Assembly (NCBI GenBank): GCA_937973685.1
Contig: CALJKJ010000015.1
Coordinates: forward strand, 67,813-131,812
Length of the DNA: 64,000 nucleotides
Direction of reading: 5' to 3'
DNA from: an uncultured Flavobacteriales bacterium
Lineage (GTDB): Bacteria > Bacteroidota > Bacteroidia > Flavobacteriales_D > Crocinitomicaceae
This document shows positions 52,780 through 62,000 of this stretch, piece by piece. Position 1 is the stretch's first letter, and each line of letters begins with the position of its first letter. The notes under the pieces are model-generated. The model was given only the letters and a program-made list of their open reading frames with translations, made no database searches and had not been told where the DNA came from. Made by a program: the position numbers and the translations under genes.

Positions 52780-55700
52780 TTAATTAGTTGTAAATCCGAT
52801 CAATTGATGACCTAATAAATTGGTGTCATAAATGCGTTTCAATCGCTCCAACTGTTGGTTATTGATTTCTTGTTGATTGAAAACCAACTCCTGAACACCT
52901 ATTTCTCCAGCTTGAAATGCAATGATGGAACGTTCGTGAAGTTGTAATAAAACTGGTTTGATTTTTACTTCCCATTCGTTTAATTGCTGAACAGATTGTT
53001 GCCAATTAGTAACCAACCCTTTGTACCAATTTGAAACGCTTTCTGTTGCAACCTCAGCTTGATTTTGTGCAATTTTAACCCCTAATTCTTGTTGTTTTAT
53101 TTGGGATTTATTTGCGCCATTAAAAACAGGAATAGCAGTACCAATTGTTACACCTTGAAAGCGATGCCCCCCATTAAAATAAACATCTTGTCCATTTACA
53201 TTTTGTGTTCCAATCAATGTTTGATTGAAATAACCAATTGAGAAATCTGGAAGATTTTGTGCTTTTTGCAATGCAATTTGAGCTTGTAAATATGTTTGTT
53301 GTGCCTTCCACTGTTGGATTTGTGGTAGTCCATTCACATCCAATAAAGGAATAACCGCTACTAATTGATACTCTTTATTTGCTGGAAGAATCAATTCACT
53401 TGTATGCAATAACGTTTGCAAAGCAGTTTGTATTCGCAAACACTCAATCCCCAATGTTTCAATTAGTTGTTGCTGTTTCAATCGTTGAACTTTCACTAAT
53501 TGCAAATCAATAAATGGTGCATCTCCCAAATTAATTTTCTCGTTATAAGCATTTTCTAATGCGGCATACAATGAATCTGCATGGCGATTATAATTCAACT
53601 GTGCATTGACAAACATTAATTCCTCATAATTTGCGCGCACACTTTGTTCCAACTCCCAAGTTACAAGTCCCTTTTCAATTTCCATAAGTTGTTGGTGCTT
53701 TTCGCTAACATCGTTTGCTTTTGAAAATGTTGTTGGAAAAGGAATAGATTGGCTAATGGTTATGTTATTATCGCTTTTATTCGCTGAATTGTATTGACCA
53801 ACTAAAAAGGACATTGCTGTTTTAGGAATTGGCACCAATGCTTTTCTATCAAGCTTTGCTTGTTCGATTGCAAACTGAGCTGAATGCAAAGCTAAATTAG
53901 CTGTCTTGGCTTGTTGAATACATTGCTCCAAAGTCCAAGTAGTTTGAGAAAATCCTTGTTGAATCGATCCCAAACTGAACAAAAATAAAAGTGTAGCTAA
54001 TTGCTTATTCATGCGGTGTTTTTTTGTTTTTTTAAACGACTTTTTATCAATTAAATGATACATAACTGGCAATAAAAAGAGCGTTAAAAAAGTTGCAGTA
54101 ATTAATCCCCCTATGACAACAGTTGCCAATGGCTTTTGTACTTCTGCACCACTTCCAGATGAAATCGCCATCGGTAAAAATCCTAATGAAGCAACCAATG
54201 CTGTCATTAACACCGGGCGTAAACGTACACGCGTTCCAGATAAAATAATGCGCAACCCATTAGCTGTTTTTTCTTTTTTCAGGTGATTAAATTCCGCAAC
54301 CAGTACAATTCCATTTAAAACGGCAACGCCAAATAAGGCAATAAATCCAACTCCAGCTGAAATTGAAAAAGGCATGTCACGCAACCAAAGTGCAAAAATG
54401 CCTCCGATAGCTGCTAATGGAATTGCTGAAAATATCAAGAAAGCTTGTTTTACCGATTGAAATGTTGCGTACAATAAAAACAAGATCAAGAAAAGAGCTA
54501 TCGGAACAGCAATTCCCAAACGTGCACTTGCTTTTTCTAAGTTTTTATACGTTCCTCCAAAAGTTGGATAATAACCTGATTCGAATGGAACTTGTTGATC
54601 AATTTTCGTTTTCAATTCGTTGACGATACTTTCAACATCCCTTCCTCGTACGTTAAAACCAACAATAATACGGCGTTTTGCATCGTCACGTTGGATTTGA
54701 TTTGGACCTTCTTCAACTGTTACAGCTGCTAATTGTTGTATCGGGATACTCATCCCATTTGCTCCGACAACGGTTAAGTTTTGTAAATCACTTATCGTTG
54801 ATCTGCTTTTTCCCGCCAATCGCACAACTAAATCAAAACGTTTTTCTCCTTCAAATACTTGACCGGTAACTTGGCCAGCAAATCCCATGTTGATAACGCG
54901 ATTAATTTCAGCGACAGTTATTCCATAATACGCCATTGCACTGCGATTGAATTTAACCAACACTTGAGGAAGTCCCGTAACCTCTTCCACATAAATATCT
55001 GTTGCGCCATTAATTTTTCGTGCTAAAGAACCAACTTGATTTGCATATTTAGCTAACTTTTCAAGGTCCTCTCCATAAATTTTTACAACTACATCTTGTC
55101 GTGCACCTGACATTAGCTCATTGAAACGCATTTGTATCGGTTGTAAAAATCCAAACGATACACCTGGCAATTCATTTTCTAGTTTTGCTTGCATTTTATT
55201 AGCTAATTCTTCGCGTGAATGAGCGTTTGTCCAATCTTCTTTATCCGCTAAAATGACCATTAAATCACAGGCTTCCATGGGCATTGGGTCTGTTGGAATC
55301 TCTGCAGTACCAATTTTCCCAACACACGTTTTTACTTCATTCGGAAAATTGGTTCGCAAGATTTTTGCAGCTTGATTGGATACTTTTACCGTATGCTCCA
55401 AACTACTTCCTTTTAATGTTCGTAATTCCACAGCAAAATCACCTTCGTCTAACGTTGGAATGAACTCCGCACCCAAATTTTTAAAAATGATGATGGACAA
55501 TACAAATAAAATTGCAACGCCAATTATAGCGCTTTTTTGATAGCGAATAACCTTATTGAGTGTCGGTTCGTAGCGCGCTTGTATCCACTTCATTAATTTA
55601 TCTGACAATGTCTTTTTGGGAAGTGGTTTTTTACTCAACGTCAATGCTGAAATCATTGGAACGTAAGTCAATGATAAAATAAACGCACCTATAATTGCAA

Positions 55701-57144
55701 ATATTACTGTTTGAGCCATTGGTGCAAACATTTTACCTTCAATTCCAACCAATGTTAACAACGGTAGGTAAACAATTAAAATGATAATCTCACCAAAAGC
55801 TGCACTTTTCATAATCTTCATGGCAGAAGATTGCACTTCGTTGTCCAATTCTTTTTGTGATAAAACGTGAACTGTTTTTCGGAGAACCAGATGATGAAGG
55901 GTTGCTTCCACAATAATCACAGCTCCATCTACAATCAATCCAAAATCAATAGCACCCAATGACATCAAATTACCAGAAACACCAAATACATTCATCATTG
56001 AAACAGCAAACAACATGGCTAATGGAATAACTGAGGCAACAATTAATCCTGCTCGTAAATTTCCAAGTAATAAAACGAGAATAAAAATGACAATTAACGC
56101 ACCTTCAATCAGGTTTTTAGCAACCGTATGAATGGCTTTGTCAACCAATTTTGTGCGATCTAAATAAACTTCAACGGCAACACCTTCAGGTAACGTTTTT
56201 TTAATTTGTTCCATTCGTTGCTTGACATCTTTGATTACTTGAGACGCATTTGCATCTTTCAGCATCAAAACAATTCCACCAACAGCTTCGCCCTTATCTG
56301 CATTAGTCAAAGCGCCGTATCGAATAGCTGATCCGTAATTGACAGTTGCTAAATCTTTGACTAAGATTGGACGCCCATCAACATTTTTCACCATTACATT
56401 ACGAATGTCATCGAGGTTTTTTGTTAAACCCTCACTTCGTATATAATAGGTGGCTGAAGACTTGGTGATGTATGCCCCTCCTGTATTTTGATTGTTCGTT
56501 TCAAGTGCATGAAACAATTCTGTTATACTAATTCCAAAACTACGCAACAACTCAGGCTGAATAGCCACTTCGTATTGTTTTAAATAACCTCCAAAACCAG
56601 AAACATCAGCAATTCCAGGTGTTCCCAATAATTGTCTACGAATGATCCAATCTTGAATTGAGCGCAATTCAGTAGGCGAATATTGTGCTTCAAAGCCAGC
56701 TTTTGGTTTGACTATGTACTGAAAAATTTCTCCCAAGCCAGTTGAAACGGGAGCCATACCAGGTTCGCCTAATCCTGCTGGAATGGCATTTTTCGCTTCT
56801 TGTAAGCGTTGAGCCACTTGTTCTCTGGCCCAATAAATATCTGTGTCTTCATTAAAAACAATTGTGACCACACTCAATCCGAAGCGCGAAAAAGAACGGA
56901 TCTCTTCGATTTCAGGAATTGTTGCCATTGTTTGTTCAATGGGAAACGTCACGTAGCGTTCTATATCTTCAGCACCTGAAGAAGGAGCAGAAGTAACGAT
57001 TTGAACTTGATTGTTTGTGATATCTGGAACGGCATCAATTGGGAGTTGTTGCAATGAAAATATTCCCCAAATGATTAATCCAATTGTGAAAATACCAACT
57101 ACTAATTTGTTAGCAATTGAAAATTGAATGATTTTATTTAACAT
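52780..57144 (-). CDS. CzcA-family heavy-metal RND pump fused to a TolC-like outer-membrane factor
   Basis: One frame encodes 1454 residues. Residues 1-1040 are a complete RND pump: twelve helices, two large periplasmic parts and, in helix IV, DFGLIVDGAVIIVEA, whose Asp and Glu residues mark the divalent-metal (Co/Zn/Cd) class. From Met1045 a signal-peptide-like stretch (MNKQLATLLFLFSLGS) and a TolC/CzcC-type protein of 410 residues follow, with WTLEQCIQQAKTANLAL. Similar fusions of about 1450 residues are known in Bacteroidota. The joint is coded by A7-C-A7, and a shift of one base would end the pump at a TAA overlapping the second ATG, so both fused and separate products are possible. Confidence 0.9.
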   Translation of the reverse strand: MLNKIIQFSIANKLVVGIFTIGLIIWGIFSLQQLPIDAVPDITNNQVQIVTSAPSSGAEDIERYVTFPIEQTMATIPEIEEIRSFSRFGLSVVTIVFNEDTDIYWAREQVAQRLQEAKNAIPAGLGEPGMAPVSTGLGEIFQYIVKPKAGFEAQYSPTELRSIQDWIIRRQLLGTPGIADVSGFGGYLKQYEVAIQPELLRSFGISITELFHALETNNQNTGGAYITKSSATYYIRSEGLTKNLDDIRNVMVKNVDGRPILVKDLATVNYGSAIRYGALTNADKGEAVGGIVLMLKDANASQVIKDVKQRMEQIKKTLPEGVAVEVYLDRTKLVDKAIHTVAKNLIEGALIVIFILVLLLGNLRAGLIVASVIPLAMLFAVSMMNVFGVSGNLMSLGAIDFGLIVDGAVIIVEATLHHLVLRKTVHVLSQKELDNEVQSSAMKIMKSAAFGEIIILIVYLPLLTLVGIEGKMFAPMAQTVIFAIIGAFILSLTYVPMISALTLSKKPLPKKTLSDKLMKWIQARYEPTLNKVIRYQKSAIIGVAILFVLSIIIFKNLGAEFIPTLDEGDFAVELRTLKGSSLEHTVKVSNQAAKILRTNFPNEVKTCVGKIGTAEIPTDPMPMEACDLMVILADKEDWTNAHSREELANKMQAKLENELPGVSFGFLQPIQMRFNELMSGARQDVVVKIYGEDLEKLAKYANQVGSLARKINGATDIYVEEVTGLPQVLVKFNRSAMAYYGITVAEINRVINMGFAGQVTGQVFEGEKRFDLVVRLAGKSRSTISDLQNLTVVGANGMSIPIQQLAAVTVEEGPNQIQRDDAKRRIIVGFNVRGRDVESIVNELKTKIDQQVPFESGYYPTFGGTYKNLEKASARLGIAVPIALFLILFLLYATFQSVKQAFLIFSAIPLAAIGGIFALWLRDMPFSISAGVGFIALFGVAVLNGIVLVAEFNHLKKEKTANGLRIILSGTRVRLRPVLMTALVASLGFLPMAISSGSGAEVQKPLATVVIGGLITATFLTLFLLPVMYHLIDKKSFKKTKKHRMNKQLATLLFLFSLGSIQQGFSQTTWTLEQCIQQAKTANLALHSAQFAIEQAKLDRKALVPIPKTAMSFLVGQYNSANKSDNNITISQSIPFPTTFSKANDVSEKHQQLMEIEKGLVTWELEQSVRANYEELMFVNAQLNYNRHADSLYAALENAYNEKINLGDAPFIDLQLVKVQRLKQQQLIETLGIECLRIQTALQTLLHTSELILPANKEYQLVAVIPLLDVNGLPQIQQWKAQQTYLQAQIALQKAQNLPDFSIGYFNQTLIGTQNVNGQDVYFNGGHRFQGVTIGTAIPVFNGANKSQIKQQELGVKIAQNQAEVATESVSNWYKGLVTNWQQSVQQLNEWEVKIKPVLLQLHERSIIAFQAGEIGVQELVFNQQEINNQQLERLKRIYDTNLLGHQLIGFTTN
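54010..54035 (-). other. A7-C-A7 run and ATGAATAA at the RND-OMF joint
   Basis: On the minus strand the codons before Met1045 are TTT AAA AAA ACA AAA AAA CAC CGC. The two A7 runs are possible slippage sites. In the -1 frame the sequence reads CCG CAT GAA TAA and stops inside the ATGAATAA of the second part. Confidence 0.7.
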
Positions 57145-57146
57145 GA

Positions 57147-57205
57147 AATTGAGTTATTGATGAAACGTTTGGAATATAATTCCTTGTAAATCAGTTAACT
57201 CAATT
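57147..57205. repeat. 10-base inverted repeat flanking the gap before the RND gene
   Basis: AATTGAGTTA (57147-57156) and TAACTCAATT (57196-57205) are perfect complements separated by 39 bases. They enclose the gap between the small secreted protein gene and the RND gene. No T-run follows, so it is not an obvious terminator. Confidence 0.45.
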
Positions 57206-57584
57206 GAGGAGGTGTCCAAATTGCTTTTGAGCAATCTCTTGTTGGATTGGTTAAATTGAAAAATGCGGCTGGTGTCTTTTCAGCAACTTGTGTTGAAAAT
57301 TCAATTACAACGGGACTTGTATTTTGAATTGCAATAGTTAAACTTGTTCCCACAACAGATTTGAAAGGCAAGCTTTTGTGTTCTTTGTCATTCGGCAGAT
57401 TTTTCGATTGATAATGTTCCGAGACAAATGATTTTAACTCGGAAAAAGTCCAATCAGCGCCAAAATGATCTTCAACATGGGAAATTAAATTGGGAAGTTT
57501 CATTAACTGCATACCTTGCATGTTCGGTGCTAACGATGCTACCGAAACTACAAAAAGCGCAAAATAAACAACCCAGTTTTTCAT
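57195..57584 (-). CDS. Small secreted protein of a metal efflux operon
   Basis: The 129-residue product has an N-terminal hydrophobic signal (NWVVYFALFVVSVASLAP). The mature part has two His-containing stretches (ISHVEDHFGADW and FVSEHYQ) and a terminal DCSKAIWTPPQLS, with one Cys. Small secreted proteins with a Pro-Pro-rich end near metal efflux genes are frequent in Bacteroidota, but I cannot name a family. Metal binding by the His and Cys residues is conjecture. It starts directly after the DUF3467 stop (TAAATG) and precedes the RND gene by about 50 bases. Confidence 0.7.
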   Translation of the reverse strand: MKNWVVYFALFVVSVASLAPNMQGMQLMKLPNLISHVEDHFGADWTFSELKSFVSEHYQSKNLPNDKEHKSLPFKSVVGTSLTIAIQNTSPVVIEFSTQVAEKTPAAFFNLTNPTRDCSKAIWTPPQLS

Positions 57585-57893
57585 TTATGCTTGTGTTGCT
57601 GGTCCACCAAAATTCATGGGAGGAAAAGGTGCTGATTCATTATCAATAATCACACCATGATGTTGTTCAAATTTTTGAATGTTTTCAGCCAATGCTTTCA
57701 TTAATCGTTTCGCATTTTGCGGTGTCATAATAACACGTGAACGAACTTTTGCTTTGGGCATTCCTGGCATCATTTGAACAAAATCAGTTACAAATTCAGC
57801 TTGAGAGTGAGTTATGATAGCTAAGTTAGAATAAACTCCTCCAGCAATATCTTCCGTTAATTCGATATTGATTTGATTTTCATTATTTTCCAT
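57585..57893 (-). CDS. DUF3467 domain protein
   Basis: The start is the ATG at 57893, 102 residues (MENNENQINIELTEDIAGG). A TTG two codons earlier is less likely because a -7 element abuts the ATG. The sequence matches DUF3467: ELTEDIAGGVYSNLAIITHS, AEFVTDFVQMMPGMPKAKVRSRVIMTPQNAKRLMKAL-type pattern and a Pro-rich end. The function is unknown. In Bacteroidota the gene is usually close to rpoC, as here, separated only by the inverted EamA gene. It is followed without a gap by the small secreted protein of the efflux operon. Confidence 0.88.
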   Translation of the reverse strand: MENNENQINIELTEDIAGGVYSNLAIITHSQAEFVTDFVQMMPGMPKAKVRSRVIMTPQNAKRLMKALAENIQKFEQHHGVIIDNESAPFPPMNFGGPATQA

Positions 57894-57896
57894 AGT

Positions 57897-57904
57897 CAAA
57901 TTTA
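57897..57904 (-). promoter_or_regulatory. -7 element TAAATTTG abutting the DUF3467 start
   Basis: An exact TAnnTTTG lies 3 bases before the ATG at 57893. Transcription would begin at the start codon, giving a leaderless mRNA. No -33 element at proper spacing is visible. Confidence 0.45.
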
Positions 57905-57997
57905 CGATTCTTTTTCAATCTGTACCTCGTTGTAATTGAAATTAACGAAATTTATGTGTTCAGAAAGTCCTTAATAAAAGTACTTTTATCAAAAAAA

Positions 57998-58888
57998 ATG
58001 GAAAAACAAGCACGTCAGTTATTGATTGCCATGATAGTAAGCATGGTTGTTTGGGGAATTAGTTGGCCATCCAATCATGTGTTGACACAATATGGTACAC
58101 CCATCGATTTAGGTGTAATGCGGTATTTCCTTGTTATTGTCAGCTTATTTGTCGTTCTCTTTTTTATCAAAACTCCATTTAAAATTTCAGCGAAAGGAAT
58201 TCCTTTTTTATTGATTTCAGGTATTTTAATGTCCTTATACAATTATACTTTTTTACAAGGATTACGTGAGGGAACAGCAGGTGCAGGAGGGATTTTAGTC
58301 ACCACCCTCAATCCAATTGTTGCTTATGGCGTTGGTATATTAATATCATTCAAAAAACCATCAAAAAACGAATCCATCGGTTTATTATTGGGAGTTATTG
58401 CTGGGTTAATTATGTTGAAAATTTGGTCAAACGGATCGATCTTTTCGAAGGGCGGTAATACCTATTTCTTATTGAGTGCATTTATTTGGGCAATCATGAG
58501 CAAATTTACTTCGAAGGCTTCGCTTTATGGTTCGCCATTTGCTTTTACATGGTGGATGTATGTGGTTACCATTTTTTGCTTGTTACCATTTATGGATGTG
58601 CAAGCAGTTAACGGTTTAATTGGTACAACAGAACTGAAATTTTGGGGGAATTTACTATTTGGTAGTGTTATAACGACAACATTTGCAACAACATTATACT
58701 TTTTTGCAACATCAAAAATCGGTGCTGAAAAGGCAAGTAGTTTCATTTTCATCGTCCCTTTTACTGCAGCAATTTCTGCTTTCTTCATCCAAGGAGAAGC
58801 GTTACAAATACACACCATCATTGGCGGTTTGTTTGGAATAGGAGCAGTTTGGATGTTGAACAAAAAAGAGAAGCAACTAAAAGACTAA
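57998..58888 (+). CDS. EamA family drug/metabolite transporter
   Basis: The 296-residue protein (start taken at the ATG at 57998; a GTG at 57956 gives 14 extra residues) has ten membrane helices in two repeated EamA halves. The first has VWGISWPSNHVL and GLREGTAGAGGILVTTLNPIVAYGVG, the second FIWAIMSKFTSKASLYG and SFIFIVPFTAAISAFFIQGE. Members of this family export amino acids or other metabolites. The substrate is unknown. The gene is inverted relative to rpoC and DUF3467 and may have been inserted between them. Confidence 0.88.
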   Translation: MEKQARQLLIAMIVSMVVWGISWPSNHVLTQYGTPIDLGVMRYFLVIVSLFVVLFFIKTPFKISAKGIPFLLISGILMSLYNYTFLQGLREGTAGAGGILVTTLNPIVAYGVGILISFKKPSKNESIGLLLGVIAGLIMLKIWSNGSIFSKGGNTYFLLSAFIWAIMSKFTSKASLYGSPFAFTWWMYVVTIFCLLPFMDVQAVNGLIGTTELKFWGNLLFGSVITTTFATTLYFFATSKIGAEKASSFIFIVPFTAAISAFFIQGEALQIHTIIGGLFGIGAVWMLNKKEKQLKD

Positions 58889-59016
58889 TTATTATTGACT
58901 AATTTCTGGTTAACAGTACTAATTTTTCATCCAAATAACATGTACTTCCTGAATTGTATTCTATAAAGTCAATGGGATATGAATCCATTCTCGTTAAAAA
59001 ACGAAAAAGCATGTAT

Positions 59017-59054
59017 AAAAAAAGTCCCTGCTCGTTTGAACAGGGACTTTTTAG
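59017..59054 (-). terminator. Terminator of the rpoBC operon
   Basis: A 10-12-base stem (AAAGTCCCTG/CAGGGACTTT) with a 10-base loop is followed on the minus strand by seven T. It lies just after the rpoC stop. Confidence 0.85.
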
Positions 59055-59070
59055 TTATTTGAAGTTACTA

Positions 59071-62000
59071 TTATTCAGAAATAGCAGCTAACTCTTCTTT
59101 GTTTGCTACAATTACTTCTTGGAACTTACGCACACCTGTACCAGCTGGGATTAAGTGACCAACAATTACGTTTTCTTTCAAACCTAATAAATGATCTACT
59201 TTACCTGAGATAGCAGCTTCGTTTAATACTTTCGTAGTTTCCTGGAAGGAAGCTGCAGAAATAAACGATTGTGTTTGTAAAGAAGCACGTGTAATACCTT
59301 GTAACAATGGTGTTGATGTTGCAGGAACAGCATCACGCGATTCAATCAATTTCTTGTCAGCACGTTTCAATTGTGAATTTTCATCACGTAATTTACGAGC
59401 AGATAAAATTTGACCAGCCTTGATTTCTGTTGAATCTCCAGCATCTACAACGACTTTCATACCATAGATTGCATCATTTTCTTCCATGAAATCTGCTTTG
59501 TGAACAGATTGTCCTTCTAAGAAACGAGTATCTCCAGCATCAATAATCTCCACTTTCAACATCATTTGACGAACGATTACTTCGAAGTGTTTGTCATTGA
59601 TTTTCACACCTTGTAAACGGTAAACTTCTTGAATTTCATTCACGATGTATTCTTGTACTTTCGTCGGTCCTTGGATATTTAAGATATCGTTTGGTGTAGT
59701 TGCCCCATCAGATAATGGTTGACCAGCACGAACGAAATCGTTTTCTTGTACCAAAATGTGTTTCGAAAGTGGTACTAAATATTTACGAACGTCACCTGTT
59801 TTAGAAGTCACTTGAATCTCACGATTTCCACGTTTGATTTTACCGAATTCAACAATACCATCGATTTCAGAAACAACTGCAGGGTTAGAAGGATTACGTG
59901 CTTCGAATAATTCCGTTACACGAGGTAAACCTCCTGTAATATCCCCTGTTTTACCAGCAACACGAGGAATTTTAACTAAGATAACACCTTCTTCCACTTT
60001 ATCACCTTCTCCTACAGAGATGTGTGAATCAACTGGGATGTTGTACTCGCGTAATACCTCTTTTGTTTTCGCATCAATGATGTGAATTGCAGGGTTTTTC
60101 TTTTTGTCTCTTGACTCAATGATTACTTTTTCAGTAAATCCTGTTTGCTCATCGACTTCTTCACGGTAAGTTACACCGTCAATAATATTTTCGAAAACAA
60201 CTTTACCAGAAACCTCAGAAATGATTACCGCATTATACGGGTCCCATTTACAAATGATGTCTCCTTTTTTGATTGTTTTCGTTGTCTCATCAATAATCAT
60301 TTCAGCACCGTAAGGTACATTAGATGTCATCAACGTAACTCCTGTTTTAGGATCCGTAATTTTCATTTCAGCAGAACGTCCAACAACTATTGTTTTAATT
60401 GTTCCATCAGCCGCTTTACGTTGAATAGTACGTAATTCGTCAATTTCCAAAGTACCAGAAGCTTTCGCTTTCATATCGGATTCATCAGCAATGTTCGATG
60501 CAGTACCCCCAACGTGGAATGTACGTAATGTTAACTGTGTTCCTGGCTCACCAATAGACTGAGCAGCAACAACACCAACAGCATCACCATTTTGAGCTGG
60601 TCTGTGCGTAGCTAAGTTCCTTCCGTAACATTTAGAACATACACCACGGCGCATTTCACATGTTAATACCGAACGAATTTCAACTTCCTCAATTCCTGCG
60701 TTATCGATTTCATCTGCAACAGCATCTGTAATCAATTCACCAGCTTCAACGATTAATGCTTCTGTTTCTGGGTGATAAATATCGTGTACAGAAGTACGAC
60801 CAACGATACGGTCATTCAAAGGTTCAACAACATCATCGTTTTTCTTCAATGCTGTTGCAACTAAACCTCTCAACGTTCCACAATCATCTTGATTGATAAT
60901 AACATCTTGTGCAACATCCACCAAACGACGAGTTAAGTAACCCGCATCGGCAGTTTTCAATGCAGTATCGGCCAAACCTTTACGCGCACCGTGCGTAGAG
61001 ATAAAGTACTCAAGAATCGAAAGACCTTCTTTAAAGTTAGAAAGAATTGGATTTTCAATAATTTCTTGTGCAGAAGCTCCTGATTTTTGAGGTTTCGCCA
61101 TCAATCCACGCATACCAGATAACTGACGGATTTGTTCTTTCGATCCACGAGCTCCAGAGTCAAACATCATATAGATGGAATTGAATCCTTGGTTATCGTT
61201 TTTCAATTGATCCATCAAGGTATTTGTCAAACGTGAGTTTGTGTGCGTCCAGATATCAATAATTTGGTTGTAACGCTCATTATTCGTGATAAGACCCATG
61301 TTATAATTCGCCATCACTTCTTTCACTTCATTCTCCGCTTTAGAAACCAAAATTTCTTTTTCTTTCGGGATAATGATGTGATCCAAGTTGAATGATAAAC
61401 CACCTTTGAAGGCCATGGAGTATCCTAATTCTTTGATATCATCTAAGAATTTAGCTGTCTTAGCAGTTCCACAAGTTTTCAATACATGACCAATAATATC
61501 ACGTAATGCTTTTTTCGTTAATACATCATTGATGAAACCAACTTCTCTTGGAACAACTTCGTTGAACAATACACGACCACAAGTTGTGTCAATCATACGT
61601 AATTCAGGAACACCTTCGAAGTTCAAATCATACGATTTTACTTTGATTGGTGCATGTAAATCCAATTTACCTTCGTTATTAGCAATAATAACCTCTTCTG
61701 GTGAATAGAAAATACCGTTTTCACCTTTTACAATATGTTCTGGTGTACTTGTACGTGATTTTGTGATATAATAAAGACCCAAGACCATATCCTGAGAAGG
61801 AACGGCAATTGGAGCTCCATTAGCTGGATTCAAGATATTATGAGAAGCCAACATTAATAATTGAGCTTCTAAAATTGCTGCGTTACCTAATGGTAAGTGA
61901 ACAGCCATCTGGTCACCATCAAAATCGGCATTGAAGGCAGTTGTTACCAACGGGTGCAAACGAATTGCTTTACCTTCAATTAATTTTGGTTGGAAAGCTT

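Noticed and set aside
58525..58863. Minus-strand open frame of 112 codons opposite the EamA gene
   Set aside because: It is antisense to a well-supported transporter gene and looks like a mirror-image artefact of its codons.
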